DNA of 64,000 bases from contig NZ_MUYM01000084.1 of the NCBI RefSeq assembly GCF_002150765.1, forward strand, positions 1 through 64,000. The letters are read 5' to 3'. Below, one piece after another: positions 7,531 to 15,895 of this stretch. A model generated the notes under the pieces. That model was not told where the DNA came from. It worked only from the letters and a program-made list of their open reading frames with translations, and made no database searches. Both the position numbers and the translations under genes were made by a program. Every line of letters begins with the position of its first letter. Position 1 is the first letter of the stretch. Source of the stretch: Lentzea kentuckyensis (GTDB taxonomy: Bacteria; Actinomycetota; Actinomycetes; Mycobacteriales; Pseudonocardiaceae).

Positions 7531-8057
7531 CGTACGCGGTGATCATCCTCACCGGCGGCAAGGGCGAACGGCTCGGTGGCGTCGACAAGGCCGCGTTGTC
7601 CTATCGGGACGCGACACTGCTCGACCACGTGCTGTCCGTTGTGGACGATGCGGCGCAGAAAGTCGTTGTGGGGCCGGAGAAGTATCTTCCTGGAGTCGTC
7701 TGGGCGCGTGAGGATCCGCCCGGCGGCGGCCCGCTCGCCGGCCTGGCCGCAGGCCTCGCGAAGATCACCGAGGACTGGGTCGCGGTGCTCGCCGTGGATC
7801 AACCCGGTCTCACGAAGGACACCATCGCGAGACTCCGCGCCGCCGGTCGCAACGCCGTGCTCAAGGACGACCGCGTGCAGTGGCTGATCGGCTACTGGAA
7901 CGCCGCTGAGCTGCGCGAAGCCCTACCCGAAGAGCCGCGGGACCTGCCGCTGCGCAAGACTCTGCTGCGGCTCGACCCGGTGGAAGTGTCCGCTTTGCCC
8001 GGTGAGGCGCGCGACGTCGACACACCGGATGACCTGGACACCCTTCACAGCGGTTGA
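7527..8057 (+). CDS. mobA: MobA-like molybdenum cofactor guanylyltransferase
   Basis: A 176-residue nucleotidyltransferase of the GT-A fold. The N-terminal VIILTGGKGERLGGVDKAAL is the GTP-binding loop of MobA and related enzymes. VLAVDQPGL corresponds to the metal-binding strand. LPLRKTLL and VDTPDDL near the C-terminus match MobA's closing motifs. In MobA the reaction joins GMP to molybdopterin to make the MGD cofactor. The protein is slightly short for MobA, and no other molybdenum gene is nearby, so a related sugar-nucleotidyltransferase role cannot be excluded. It is coupled by an ATGA overlap to the TetR gene. Confidence 0.75.
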   Translation: MTYAVIILTGGKGERLGGVDKAALSYRDATLLDHVLSVVDDAAQKVVVGPEKYLPGVVWAREDPPGGGPLAGLAAGLAKITEDWVAVLAVDQPGLTKDTIARLRAAGRNAVLKDDRVQWLIGYWNAAELREALPEEPRDLPLRKTLLRLDPVEVSALPGEARDVDTPDDLDTLHSG

Positions 8058-8118
8058 ACAGGCCAAGAGTAAAACTGTTCCACTATCGGTAAACCCTGTT
8101 CCGCATGGAGGCCCGCAC

Positions 8119-9164
<1,046 letters not shown>

Positions 9165-9168
<4 letters not shown>

Positions 9169-10112
9169 GTCGGGAGAAAGCCGCCGAGGAGCGCCCCTCG
9201 TGGGCGCCGCCGGTGCTGCGAGGCGTCCGGATGGAGGCCGCGCTGCGCATGCTGGAGCTCGACGTGCGGCGCCGGCTCGACGGCCTGCTGCAGGGCAACC
9301 ACCTCGGCCTCGTGCCGGGACCGGGCACCGAACCGGGCGAGGCGCGCACCTACCAGCCCGGTGACGACGTGCGCCGGATGGACTGGGCGGTCACCGCGCG
9401 CACGACCGTGCCGCACATCCGCGAGACGGTCGCCGACCGCGAGCTGGAGACGTGGATGGCGATCGACCTGTCGCCGTCGCTCGACTTCGGCACGGCGGTC
9501 TGCGAGAAGCGCGACCTGGCCATCGCCGCGACGGCCGCGGTCGCGCACCTGACCCGCGGCGGCGGCAACCGGATCGGCGCCGCCGTCTCGACCGGCGCGG
9601 AGAACGTCCGCATCCCGGCGCGCGGCGGTCTGGCCCACGCACGGGGCATGATCCGCAAGATCGCCGAGATCCCACGCGCCGAAGAAGGCACCCGCGGCGA
9701 CCTGGCGGCGTTGCTGGAGCAGCTGCGTCGCCCGCCACGGCGGCGCGGGCTGATCGTGGTGATCTCGGACTTCCTCGGTGGCACGGAGTGGCAACGTCCG
9801 CTGCGCGCGTTGTCCGCCCGGCACGACATCGTCGCCATCGAGATCGTCGACCCGCGTGACGTCGACCTGCCAGAGGTCGGCACCGTCGTGCTGTCCGACC
9901 CGGAGAGCGGACGGCAGCGCGAGGTGACCGCGTCGGCGTTGCTGCGCAAGGAGTTCAACGCGGCGGCCGCGGAACACCGGGCCGAGGTGGCGGCGGGGCT
10001 GCGGCGCGCGGGCGCCGGGCACCTGGTGCTGCGCACCGACTCGGACTGGATCGCGGACACGGTTCGTTTCGTGGTGGCGCGCAAGCGCCGCTGGTCTGGG
10101 GGTGTCGCGTGA
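9165..10112 (+). CDS. DUF58 domain protein (MoxR partner)
   Basis: A 315-residue protein with the DUF58 hallmark RTYQPGDDVRRMDWAVTA at about residues 62-80, followed by a VWA-like fold: MAIDLSPSLDFG in the MIDAS position and LIVVISDFL later. There is no transmembrane helix, unlike many DUF58 proteins, so it is probably cytoplasmic and works with the MoxR ATPase. The GTG start overlaps the MoxR stop, and its own stop overlaps the next GTG (GTGA each time), giving strict translational coupling. Confidence 0.9.
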
Positions 10113-11074
10113 GCTTCTCGAACTTCGTCGCCCCGTGGTGGTTCCTGCTGCTCATCGGCGTCGCGCTGCTCACCGCCGGATACGTGGTGGCGCAACGGAT
10201 CCGGCGCAAGCGGGTGCTGCGGTTCACGAACCTGGAGCTGCTGGAGAAGGTCGCGCCCAAGCGTGAGCGCTGGTCGCGGCACGTCCCGGCGGCGTTCCTG
10301 CTGGCGGCTCTGGCGTTGCTGACGGTGGCGCTGGCCGGGCCGACGTCCGAGCAACGGGTGCCGCGCAACCGGGCGACCGTGATGCTCGTGGTCGACGTGT
10401 CGCTGTCGATGAAGGCGACGGACGTCAAGCCGTCCCGGCTGGAGGCCGCGCAGGTGGCCGCCAAGTCGTTCGCCGAGGGCCTCACCCCTGGCATCAACCT
10501 CGGCCTGATCTCGTTCGCCGGCTCGGCCACCGTGCTGGTGGCGCCCACGACGGACCGCGCCGCCGTGACGCAGTCGATCGACGGGCTCAAGCTCGCCCAG
10601 TCGACCGCGACCGGTGACGCGCTGGTGGCCGCGATGGCGTCGATCGACTCGTTCGGCAAGGTCGTCGGCGGCGCTGAGGGTCCGCCGCCCGCCCGCATCG
10701 TGCTGATGACGGACGGCAAGGAGACGGTCGGCACCCGCAAGGCGTTCGACGCGGCCGAGGACGCGAAGAAGGCCGCGATCCCGATCTCCACGATCTCGTT
10801 CGGCACCGAGGACGGCGTGGTCGACATCGAGGGCCGGCAGCAGTCCGTGCCGGTCGACGACGACTCCATGAAGGAGATCGCGAAGATCTCCGGCGGCGAG
10901 TTCTTCAAGGCCGCCTCGGCCGAGGAGCTGCGCCGGGTCTACGACACGCTCGGCGAGCAGATCGGCTACGAGAAGAAGCAGGCGGACGCGTCGAAGCCGT
11001 GGCTGTTGCTCGGCACGATGACGGCGATGTTCGCGGCCGCCGCGGCCTTGTTGCTCGGTCAGCGCCTGCCGTAG
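10109..11074 (+). CDS. VWA domain membrane protein (BatA-like)
   Basis: A 321-residue protein. Two N-terminal membrane helices (about 10-28 and 57-75) are followed by a VWA domain with the MIDAS motif DVSLSM near residue 95 and the later TDGKET, and then a C-terminal helix (about 298-318). This is the BatA-type component of MoxR/VWA operons, thought to bind metal and partner proteins at the membrane. It is last in the operon. Its stop is followed within seven bases by the 51-bp palindrome, which would end transcription. Confidence 0.9.
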   Translation: MSFSNFVAPWWFLLLIGVALLTAGYVVAQRIRRKRVLRFTNLELLEKVAPKRERWSRHVPAAFLLAALALLTVALAGPTSEQRVPRNRATVMLVVDVSLSMKATDVKPSRLEAAQVAAKSFAEGLTPGINLGLISFAGSATVLVAPTTDRAAVTQSIDGLKLAQSTATGDALVAAMASIDSFGKVVGGAEGPPPARIVLMTDGKETVGTRKAFDAAEDAKKAAIPISTISFGTEDGVVDIEGRQQSVPVDDDSMKEIAKISGGEFFKAASAEELRRVYDTLGEQIGYEKKQADASKPWLLLGTMTAMFAAAAALLLGQRLP

Positions 11075-11080
11075 ATCTGA

Positions 11081-11131
11081 CCATGAACGGCGCTTTTGTG
11101 GACCTCAGGTCCACAAAAGCGCCGTTCATGG
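11081..11131. terminator. Perfect 51-bp palindrome, bidirectional terminator or repeat
   Basis: Arms of 25 bases (starting CCATGAACGGCGCTTTTGTG at 11081) are perfect reverse complements around a single central C (11106). It fills the gap between two convergent genes (stops at 11074 and 11135). Runs of T next to the arms exist on both strands only within the stem. A palindrome of this length with a one-base loop would form a cruciform or a very strong RNA hairpin. It may be a copy of a dispersed repeat; no second copy is in the window. Confidence 0.75.
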
Positions 11132-11134
11132 TTT

Positions 11135-11668
11135 TCAGGGCCTGCCGTAGATCAGCTCCACCACACCGATGTCGAAAGCCCTGGTGCTCTTGAGCGCCAG
11201 GGCTTTCGCCTTCTTGAAGAACGGCGTGCCGCCGCCGATCGCGACCGGGTTGACGTAGAGGCGGACCTCGTCGATCAGGTCGTGGTCGAAGAACGCTCCC
11301 ACCAGCTGCGAGCCGCCGACCATGCTGTCGCCGGGCAGCTTCCGGAGCTCGTCCGGGTCGATCTCGCGCTTGACCACCGTGTTCCACTCGGCGGTCTCCA
11401 GCGTCCGCGAGTAGACGATCTTGGGCATCTCCCGCCAGATCCGGCCGAAGTCGTGCATCGGCTTCGGCCACTCCGGGTGCTCGTCGGTGTGCGGCCACGC
11501 GGCGAGCATCGTCTCGTGGTTGCGCCGGCCGTCGATGAACCGGCTCATCCTGGCGAGCTCGGTGTTGAAGTGCTCGTGCATCTCGTCGTCGACGTGGTGC
11601 CAGCTGATGTCGTGGTCCGGCCCCTCCATGAAGCCGTCCAGCGAGATCGACGCCATCGTGATGATCAT
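11135..11668 (-). CDS. Dihydrofolate reductase-fold (RibD C-terminal) protein
   Basis: A 177-residue protein opening MIITMASISLDGFMEG, the RibD C-terminal/DHFR-like signature, with VYSRTLETAEW and VGGSQLVGAFFDHDLIDEV in the NADPH-binding part. Proteins of this group are NAD(P)H-dependent reductases of unknown substrate, common in actinobacteria. ATG 11668 overlaps the stop of the TAXI gene (ATGA), so it is the last gene of the two-component operon, an odd companion for signalling genes. Confidence 0.85.
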   Translation of the reverse strand: MIITMASISLDGFMEGPDHDISWHHVDDEMHEHFNTELARMSRFIDGRRNHETMLAAWPHTDEHPEWPKPMHDFGRIWREMPKIVYSRTLETAEWNTVVKREIDPDELRKLPGDSMVGGSQLVGAFFDHDLIDEVRLYVNPVAIGGGTPFFKKAKALALKSTRAFDIGVVELIYGRP

Positions 11669-12528
11669 CCGTGCAGCCTCCGGTATTCCGCCGCCGCACC
11701 GGGATGCAGCGGCACCTTGCCCGTGTCGATCAGACTGCGCACGTCGAGGTACTGGGTGCCGAGCGCCTGCTCCGGCACGAGTTCCGCGGCCCTCGCGACC
11801 AGCAGCCGCACGACGGCACCCGCGTAGTCGTCGCGCAGGTCCGGCCGGCACACCAGCAGGTTCGGCGTGCCGATCGTGGGGACGTCGACCGGCGAGCCGT
11901 ACACGCCCATGCGCACGTCGACGCGTTCGTAGACCTTGCCGTAGTCCTGCCGCAACCTCGGCAGGTAGGTGTCGAGCGGCAGGAGCCGGATGCCGCTGGC
12001 CCGGTCGAGCTCCGGGGTGGGGACGCCGCCGGACCACAGCAGCGCGGCGATCTCGCCGGCTTTCAGGGCGTCGACGGCGTTGCGCAGCGGGTAGTGCTCT
12101 TCCCGCACGCCCAGCGCGAGTCGTGAGCCCTGCAGCGCGGCACCCGAGCCGGCCGCGCCCAGCGAGACCGGTTTGCCGATCAGGTCGGCGGCGGTGCGGT
12201 ACGGGGAGTCGTCGAGCACCACGAGCTGCAGGTAGTTCTCGTAGACGCGGCCCAGCGCGACCAGGCCGGACTCCAGGTGGGCGCTGTCGCTCAGGGTCAG
12301 GCCGAGGTCGGCGGTGCCTTCGCGGAGGTGATCGAGGTTGTCGGCGCTGCCGCCGGTCTCGATCGGGGTGATGGTGAGCGAGCCCTGGGAGAGGCGGGAC
12401 AGCAGGGCGGCGAAGTCGTTGTAGAAGCCACCGGGTTCGCCGCCCGCGATCCTGATGGTGCCGGTGGGTTCGCTCGTCCCGCACGCGGTGAGAGCCAGCG
12501 CGCCCAGCAGGAAGGTCCGGCGCTTCAC
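11665..12528 (-). CDS. TAXI-family solute-binding lipoprotein
   Basis: A 287-residue exported binding protein of the TRAP-associated extracytoplasmic immunogenic (TAXI) family. The lipobox LTAC places the lipidated Cys at residue 16, with a short positively charged signal before it. IAGGEPGGFYNDFAALLS and the later DALKAGEIAALLWSGGVP are TAXI-type motifs. No TRAP permease genes are present here. It overlaps the histidine kinase stop by four bases (GTGA), so it more likely serves as the kinase's sensory partner than as part of a transporter; this is inference. Confidence 0.85.
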   Translation of the reverse strand: MKRRTFLLGALALTACGTSEPTGTIRIAGGEPGGFYNDFAALLSRLSQGSLTITPIETGGSADNLDHLREGTADLGLTLSDSAHLESGLVALGRVYENYLQLVVLDDSPYRTAADLIGKPVSLGAAGSGAALQGSRLALGVREEHYPLRNAVDALKAGEIAALLWSGGVPTPELDRASGIRLLPLDTYLPRLRQDYGKVYERVDVRMGVYGSPVDVPTIGTPNLLVCRPDLRDDYAGAVVRLLVARAAELVPEQALGTQYLDVRSLIDTGKVPLHPGAAAEYRRLHG

Positions 12529-13829
12529 AGCAACGGCTCCTTCGGCAGTTCCACCGTCACGACCAGGCCGCCGTCCGAGTGCAGCGTCAGCTCGCCGTCG
12601 TGCGCCGTCACGATCCTCTCCGCGATCGCCAGGCCCAGCCCGGTTCCCCGCTGCGAGTCGTCGCCGCGCCAGAACCTCTCCGTCGCCCTGGCGATGTCCT
12701 CTTCGGACAGTCCGGGGCCGTTGTCGCGCACGGTCAACGTCGCCCGGTCGCACACCACGGTGATCTCGGAGCCGCCGTACTTGATGGCGTTGTCCAGCAA
12801 GACGTCCAGCACCTGCGCCAGATCCGACACCGCGCACCGCACCAGTCCGGGCGCCCGGTCGTCGACGGTGATCGTGACACCTTCCGCCTGTGCCGCCGCG
12901 CGCCACGCGTCGACCCGGTCGTGCGCCACGACCTGCAGGTCGGCGAGTTCGGGTTCGACGCCGCCCGCCGCGCGTTCGGTGGCGGTGCTCTCCGCCGACG
13001 CCAGGGCCAAGAGCCCGTCCAGCAACGACTCCAGGCGTTCGACCTCGGTCAGCAGGGAACCGTTCCGCGGCAGCATGTCCACCCGCAACCGCAGTGCCGC
13101 CATCGGGTTGCGCAGCTGGTGCGAGGCGTCGGCGATCAGCCTTCGTTGCTGGTCGGCGGCCTCCGCGACGGCATCGGACATGCGGTTGAACGACTCCGAC
13201 AACGCCCGCAGTTCGGCCGGTCCCGCGGTGTCGGCCACGTGCGTCCGCCGCTGGCCCTCGGCGACCGCTCGCACGCCCCGGTCGAGCTCTTTCAACGGCC
13301 GCAGCAACCACCGCGCCACCACCAGCGCCAGGAGCACGCACGCGCAAGCCGCCAGCAACGCCCCGGCCAGCACGATCGCCCACCGGCGCGCCACGTCCAG
13401 GGCGGCGACGCGGGTCGACGCCCGCATGACCACGGCGCCCGCGACCTTCGTGCCGGTGCCGACGGGACGGGCGAACAGGACGTCGCCACCGTTCCAGGGC
13501 AGCACGGTCGGCACGGGCGCGGCGGGCTGGTTGCGCAGCGCGGCGTCGATCTGAGCGGAGACCTCGGCGACCTTCATGCCCGCCTCGACGACGGGCTCGC
13601 CCGCCGCGTCGACGACCACGATCTCCTCGCCGTAGATCTCGGTGTGCCGCAACGCCTCGGACACCACGGCGTCGGCGGGCAGGGTGGCGAAGCGGTCCAT
13701 GTCGGCCGTGCGGCTGATCACGAACTGCTGGGTGCGCTCGGAGGCGGTGCTCATGAGCAGCGGGAAGGCGAACGCGGTCACGGCCGAGAGCGAGAAGAGC
13801 AGCAGCACCAACAGAAGCCGTTGCCGCAT
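12525..13829 (-). CDS. Membrane sensor histidine kinase
   Basis: A 434-residue kinase. TM1 is about residues 5-25, an extracytoplasmic sensor region about 27-145, and TM2 about 150-172, followed by a HAMP-like linker. HisKA has the phosphoacceptor in DASHQLRNPMAALRLR. The HATPase domain shows LLDNAIKYG (N box), VRDNGPGL (G1) and RGTGLGLAIA (G2). The overall layout resembles TctE/PrrB-type kinases. It directly follows the response regulator (TAG then ATG, no gap) and is translationally coupled to the TAXI lipoprotein, which could present a carboxylate ligand to the sensor region. Confidence 0.92.
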   Translation of the reverse strand: MRQRLLLVLLLFSLSAVTAFAFPLLMSTASERTQQFVISRTADMDRFATLPADAVVSEALRHTEIYGEEIVVVDAAGEPVVEAGMKVAEVSAQIDAALRNQPAAPVPTVLPWNGGDVLFARPVGTGTKVAGAVVMRASTRVAALDVARRWAIVLAGALLAACACVLLALVVARWLLRPLKELDRGVRAVAEGQRRTHVADTAGPAELRALSESFNRMSDAVAEAADQQRRLIADASHQLRNPMAALRLRVDMLPRNGSLLTEVERLESLLDGLLALASAESTATERAAGGVEPELADLQVVAHDRVDAWRAAAQAEGVTITVDDRAPGLVRCAVSDLAQVLDVLLDNAIKYGGSEITVVCDRATLTVRDNGPGLSEEDIARATERFWRGDDSQRGTGLGLAIAERIVTAHDGELTLHSDGGLVVTVELPKEPLL

Positions 13830-14507
13830 CTATTCACCGAGCCGGTAGCCGAAACCGCGGATCGTGTGCAGCAGCCCCGGCCGGTCGAGCTTCGCGCGCA
13901 GCTGCGTCAGATGGACGTCGAGGGTCCGCGACACCGCCACGAAGGCGTTGCCCCACACCTCGTCCATCAGCTGCTGCCGGCTGACCGCTGTGCCCGGCCG
14001 GCGAGCGAGCACCGCCAGCACGTCGAACTCCTTGGTGGTCAACGAGATCTCGCGTCCGCCGACCACGACCTGGCGGCTCTGCAGGTCGATCTCCACATCG
14101 GACACCCGCACCACCTCGTCGGGTTCCCGCGACCGCGCCGCGCTTCTGCGCGCCACCGCGTCGATGCGGGCCAGCAACTCGGCCAGCCGCACCGGTTTGA
14201 CCAGGTAGTCGTCCGCGCCGAGCCGGAGTCCGCGCACCACCGTGCGTTCGTCACCGCGTGCGGTCAGCACGAGCACCGGCACCGGGTCGATCTTGCGGAG
14301 CTTGCGCAGCACCTCCAGCCCGTCCTGGTCGGGCAGGCCGAGGTCGAGCAGCACCACGTCCGCGTCGCGGTGGGCGATCAACGCGTCGGCACCCCTGCGC
14401 ACGCGTGCGGGCCGGTGCCCGTTCGCCCGCAGTGCCTCCACCAGGGCGTCCGCGACACCGTCGTCGTCTTCGACCAACAGCACCCGCATACGAGCAGTAT
14501 CGGCCAT
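13830..14507 (-). CDS. OmpR/PhoB-type response regulator
   Basis: A 225-residue regulator. The receiver domain has the acidic pair in LLVEDDDG, the phosphoacceptor Asp in VVLLDLGLPDQDG, Thr in VLTARGD and Lys in YLVKPVRL. The winged-helix DNA-binding domain occupies about residues 130-223, ending TIRGFGYRLGE. ATG 14507 is used; ATG 14489, directly before RVLLVEDDD, is the alternative. It is the first gene of the four-gene operon. The likely target is the divergent KgtP-like symporter 86 bases away, given the carboxylate-type binding protein in the same operon. Confidence 0.92.
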   Translation of the reverse strand: MADTARMRVLLVEDDDGVADALVEALRANGHRPARVRRGADALIAHRDADVVLLDLGLPDQDGLEVLRKLRKIDPVPVLVLTARGDERTVVRGLRLGADDYLVKPVRLAELLARIDAVARRSAARSREPDEVVRVSDVEIDLQSRQVVVGGREISLTTKEFDVLAVLARRPGTAVSRQQLMDEVWGNAFVAVSRTLDVHLTQLRAKLDRPGLLHTIRGFGYRLGE

Positions 14508-14593
14508 GACGTCTGTTTCCTGCGCGTGGCGACGCGCCTAAGTGACTGTAAAGATGCCTCTGCCCAGGTTGTGACGGGTGTCCGCGCGCCGAG

Positions 14594-15895
14594 ATGGTGT
14601 CGGGCATGACAGTGGTTCAGGAGAAGAGCAGCGAACGCCGAGTGGTGGCGAACGTGCTGCGCGGATCAGTCGGCAACCTGATCGAGTGGTACGACTGGTA
14701 CGCCTACACGGCGTTCAGCATCTACTTCGCGGCGGCGTTCTTCCCGAAGGGCGACCAGACCGCGCAGCTGCTCAACACTGCGGCCGTGTTCGCCGTCGGC
14801 TTCCTCATGCGACCGCTGGGCGGGTGGCTGCTCGGCCGCTACGCCGACCGGCACGGCCGCCGGGCCGCGCTCACGCTTTCCGTCACGCTGATGGCGCTGG
14901 GCTCGCTGATCATCGCGCTGACGCCGTCGTACGCGACGATCGGTGTGGCGGCGCCGATTCTGCTGGTGCTCGCGCGGTTGTTGCAGGGGCTGTCGGTCGG
15001 TGGTGAGTACGCGACCTCGGCGACGTATCTGTCCGAAGTGGCCTCTCCCGCGCGGCGCGGTTTCTACTCCAGCTTCCAGTACGTGACGCTGACGGCTGGT
15101 CAGCTGGTGGCGCTGGGCGTGCAGATCGTGCTGCAGCAGTTCCTGTCCAAGCCCGAGATGATGGAGTGGGGCTGGCGGATCGCGTTCGTCATCGGGGCGA
15201 CCGGCGCGATCATCGTGATGTGGCTGCGCCGCGGGATGGACGAGTCGGAGAACTTCGAGAAGCAGAAGGACAACCCGCAGAAGGGCACCTTCCGGGCGTT
15301 GCTCCAGCACCCCAGGGAATGCCTGCTCGTCGTCGGCCTGACCCTGGGCGGCACGGTCGCGTTCTACACGTTCACGACCTACCTGCAGAAGTTCATGGTG
15401 AACACCAGCAAGATCGACGCCGCGACGGTCAGCTGGATCAACTTCGCCGCGCTGCTAATGTTCGTGGTGTTGCAGCCGGTCGCGGGCGCGCTGTCCGACC
15501 GGATCGGCCGCCGTCCGCTGCTGCTCGGCTTCGGTGTGCTCGGCACGCTGGCCACCGTGCCGCTGCTGTCGACGCTGGCGAAGACCTCCGAGGCGTTCCC
15601 GGCGTTCCTGCTGATGCTCGGCGGGCTGGTGATCGTCACCGGGTACACCTCGATCAACGCGATCGTGAAGGCCGAGCTGTTCCCGACGAACATCCGCGCG
15701 CTGGGGGTCGGGCTGCCGTACGCGCTGACCGTCGCGATCTTCGGTGGCACGGCCGAGTACGTGGCGTTGTGGTTCAAGCAGGCCGGCATGGAGAAGGTGT
15801 TCTTCTACTACGTCGCCGGGTGCGTGCTGATCTCGTTGCTGGTCTACGGGTTCATGCGCGAGACCTCGAAGGACTCAGTCCTCGACCGCGATTAG
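14594..15895 (+). CDS. kgtP: MFS metabolite:H+ symporter, KgtP (2-oxoglutarate)-like
   Basis: A 433-residue transporter with 12 membrane helices of the metabolite:H+ symporter family. Recognisable motifs run all along it: GNLIEWYDWYAY, GFLMRPLGGWLLGRYADRHG, ARLLQGLSVGGEYATSATYL, FYSSFQYVTL, FYTFTTYLQKF and ALGVGLPYALTVAIFGGTAE. From memory these follow E. coli KgtP closely, so 2-oxoglutarate or a related dicarboxylate is the best guess. ATG 14594 or ATG 14606 may be the start. It faces the TAXI/two-component operon and overlaps the end of the convergent dehydrogenase by 21 bases. Confidence 0.82.
   Translation: MVSGMTVVQEKSSERRVVANVLRGSVGNLIEWYDWYAYTAFSIYFAAAFFPKGDQTAQLLNTAAVFAVGFLMRPLGGWLLGRYADRHGRRAALTLSVTLMALGSLIIALTPSYATIGVAAPILLVLARLLQGLSVGGEYATSATYLSEVASPARRGFYSSFQYVTLTAGQLVALGVQIVLQQFLSKPEMMEWGWRIAFVIGATGAIIVMWLRRGMDESENFEKQKDNPQKGTFRALLQHPRECLLVVGLTLGGTVAFYTFTTYLQKFMVNTSKIDAATVSWINFAALLMFVVLQPVAGALSDRIGRRPLLLGFGVLGTLATVPLLSTLAKTSEAFPAFLLMLGGLVIVTGYTSINAIVKAELFPTNIRALGVGLPYALTVAIFGGTAEYVALWFKQAGMEKVFFYYVAGCVLISLLVYGFMRETSKDSVLDRD

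Noticed and set aside
11665..13383. A 572-residue reading of the TAXI ORF including upstream sequence
   Set aside because: The first 285 residues are antisense-like filler in another frame of the histidine kinase. A lipoprotein signal with LTAC starts at GTG 12528.
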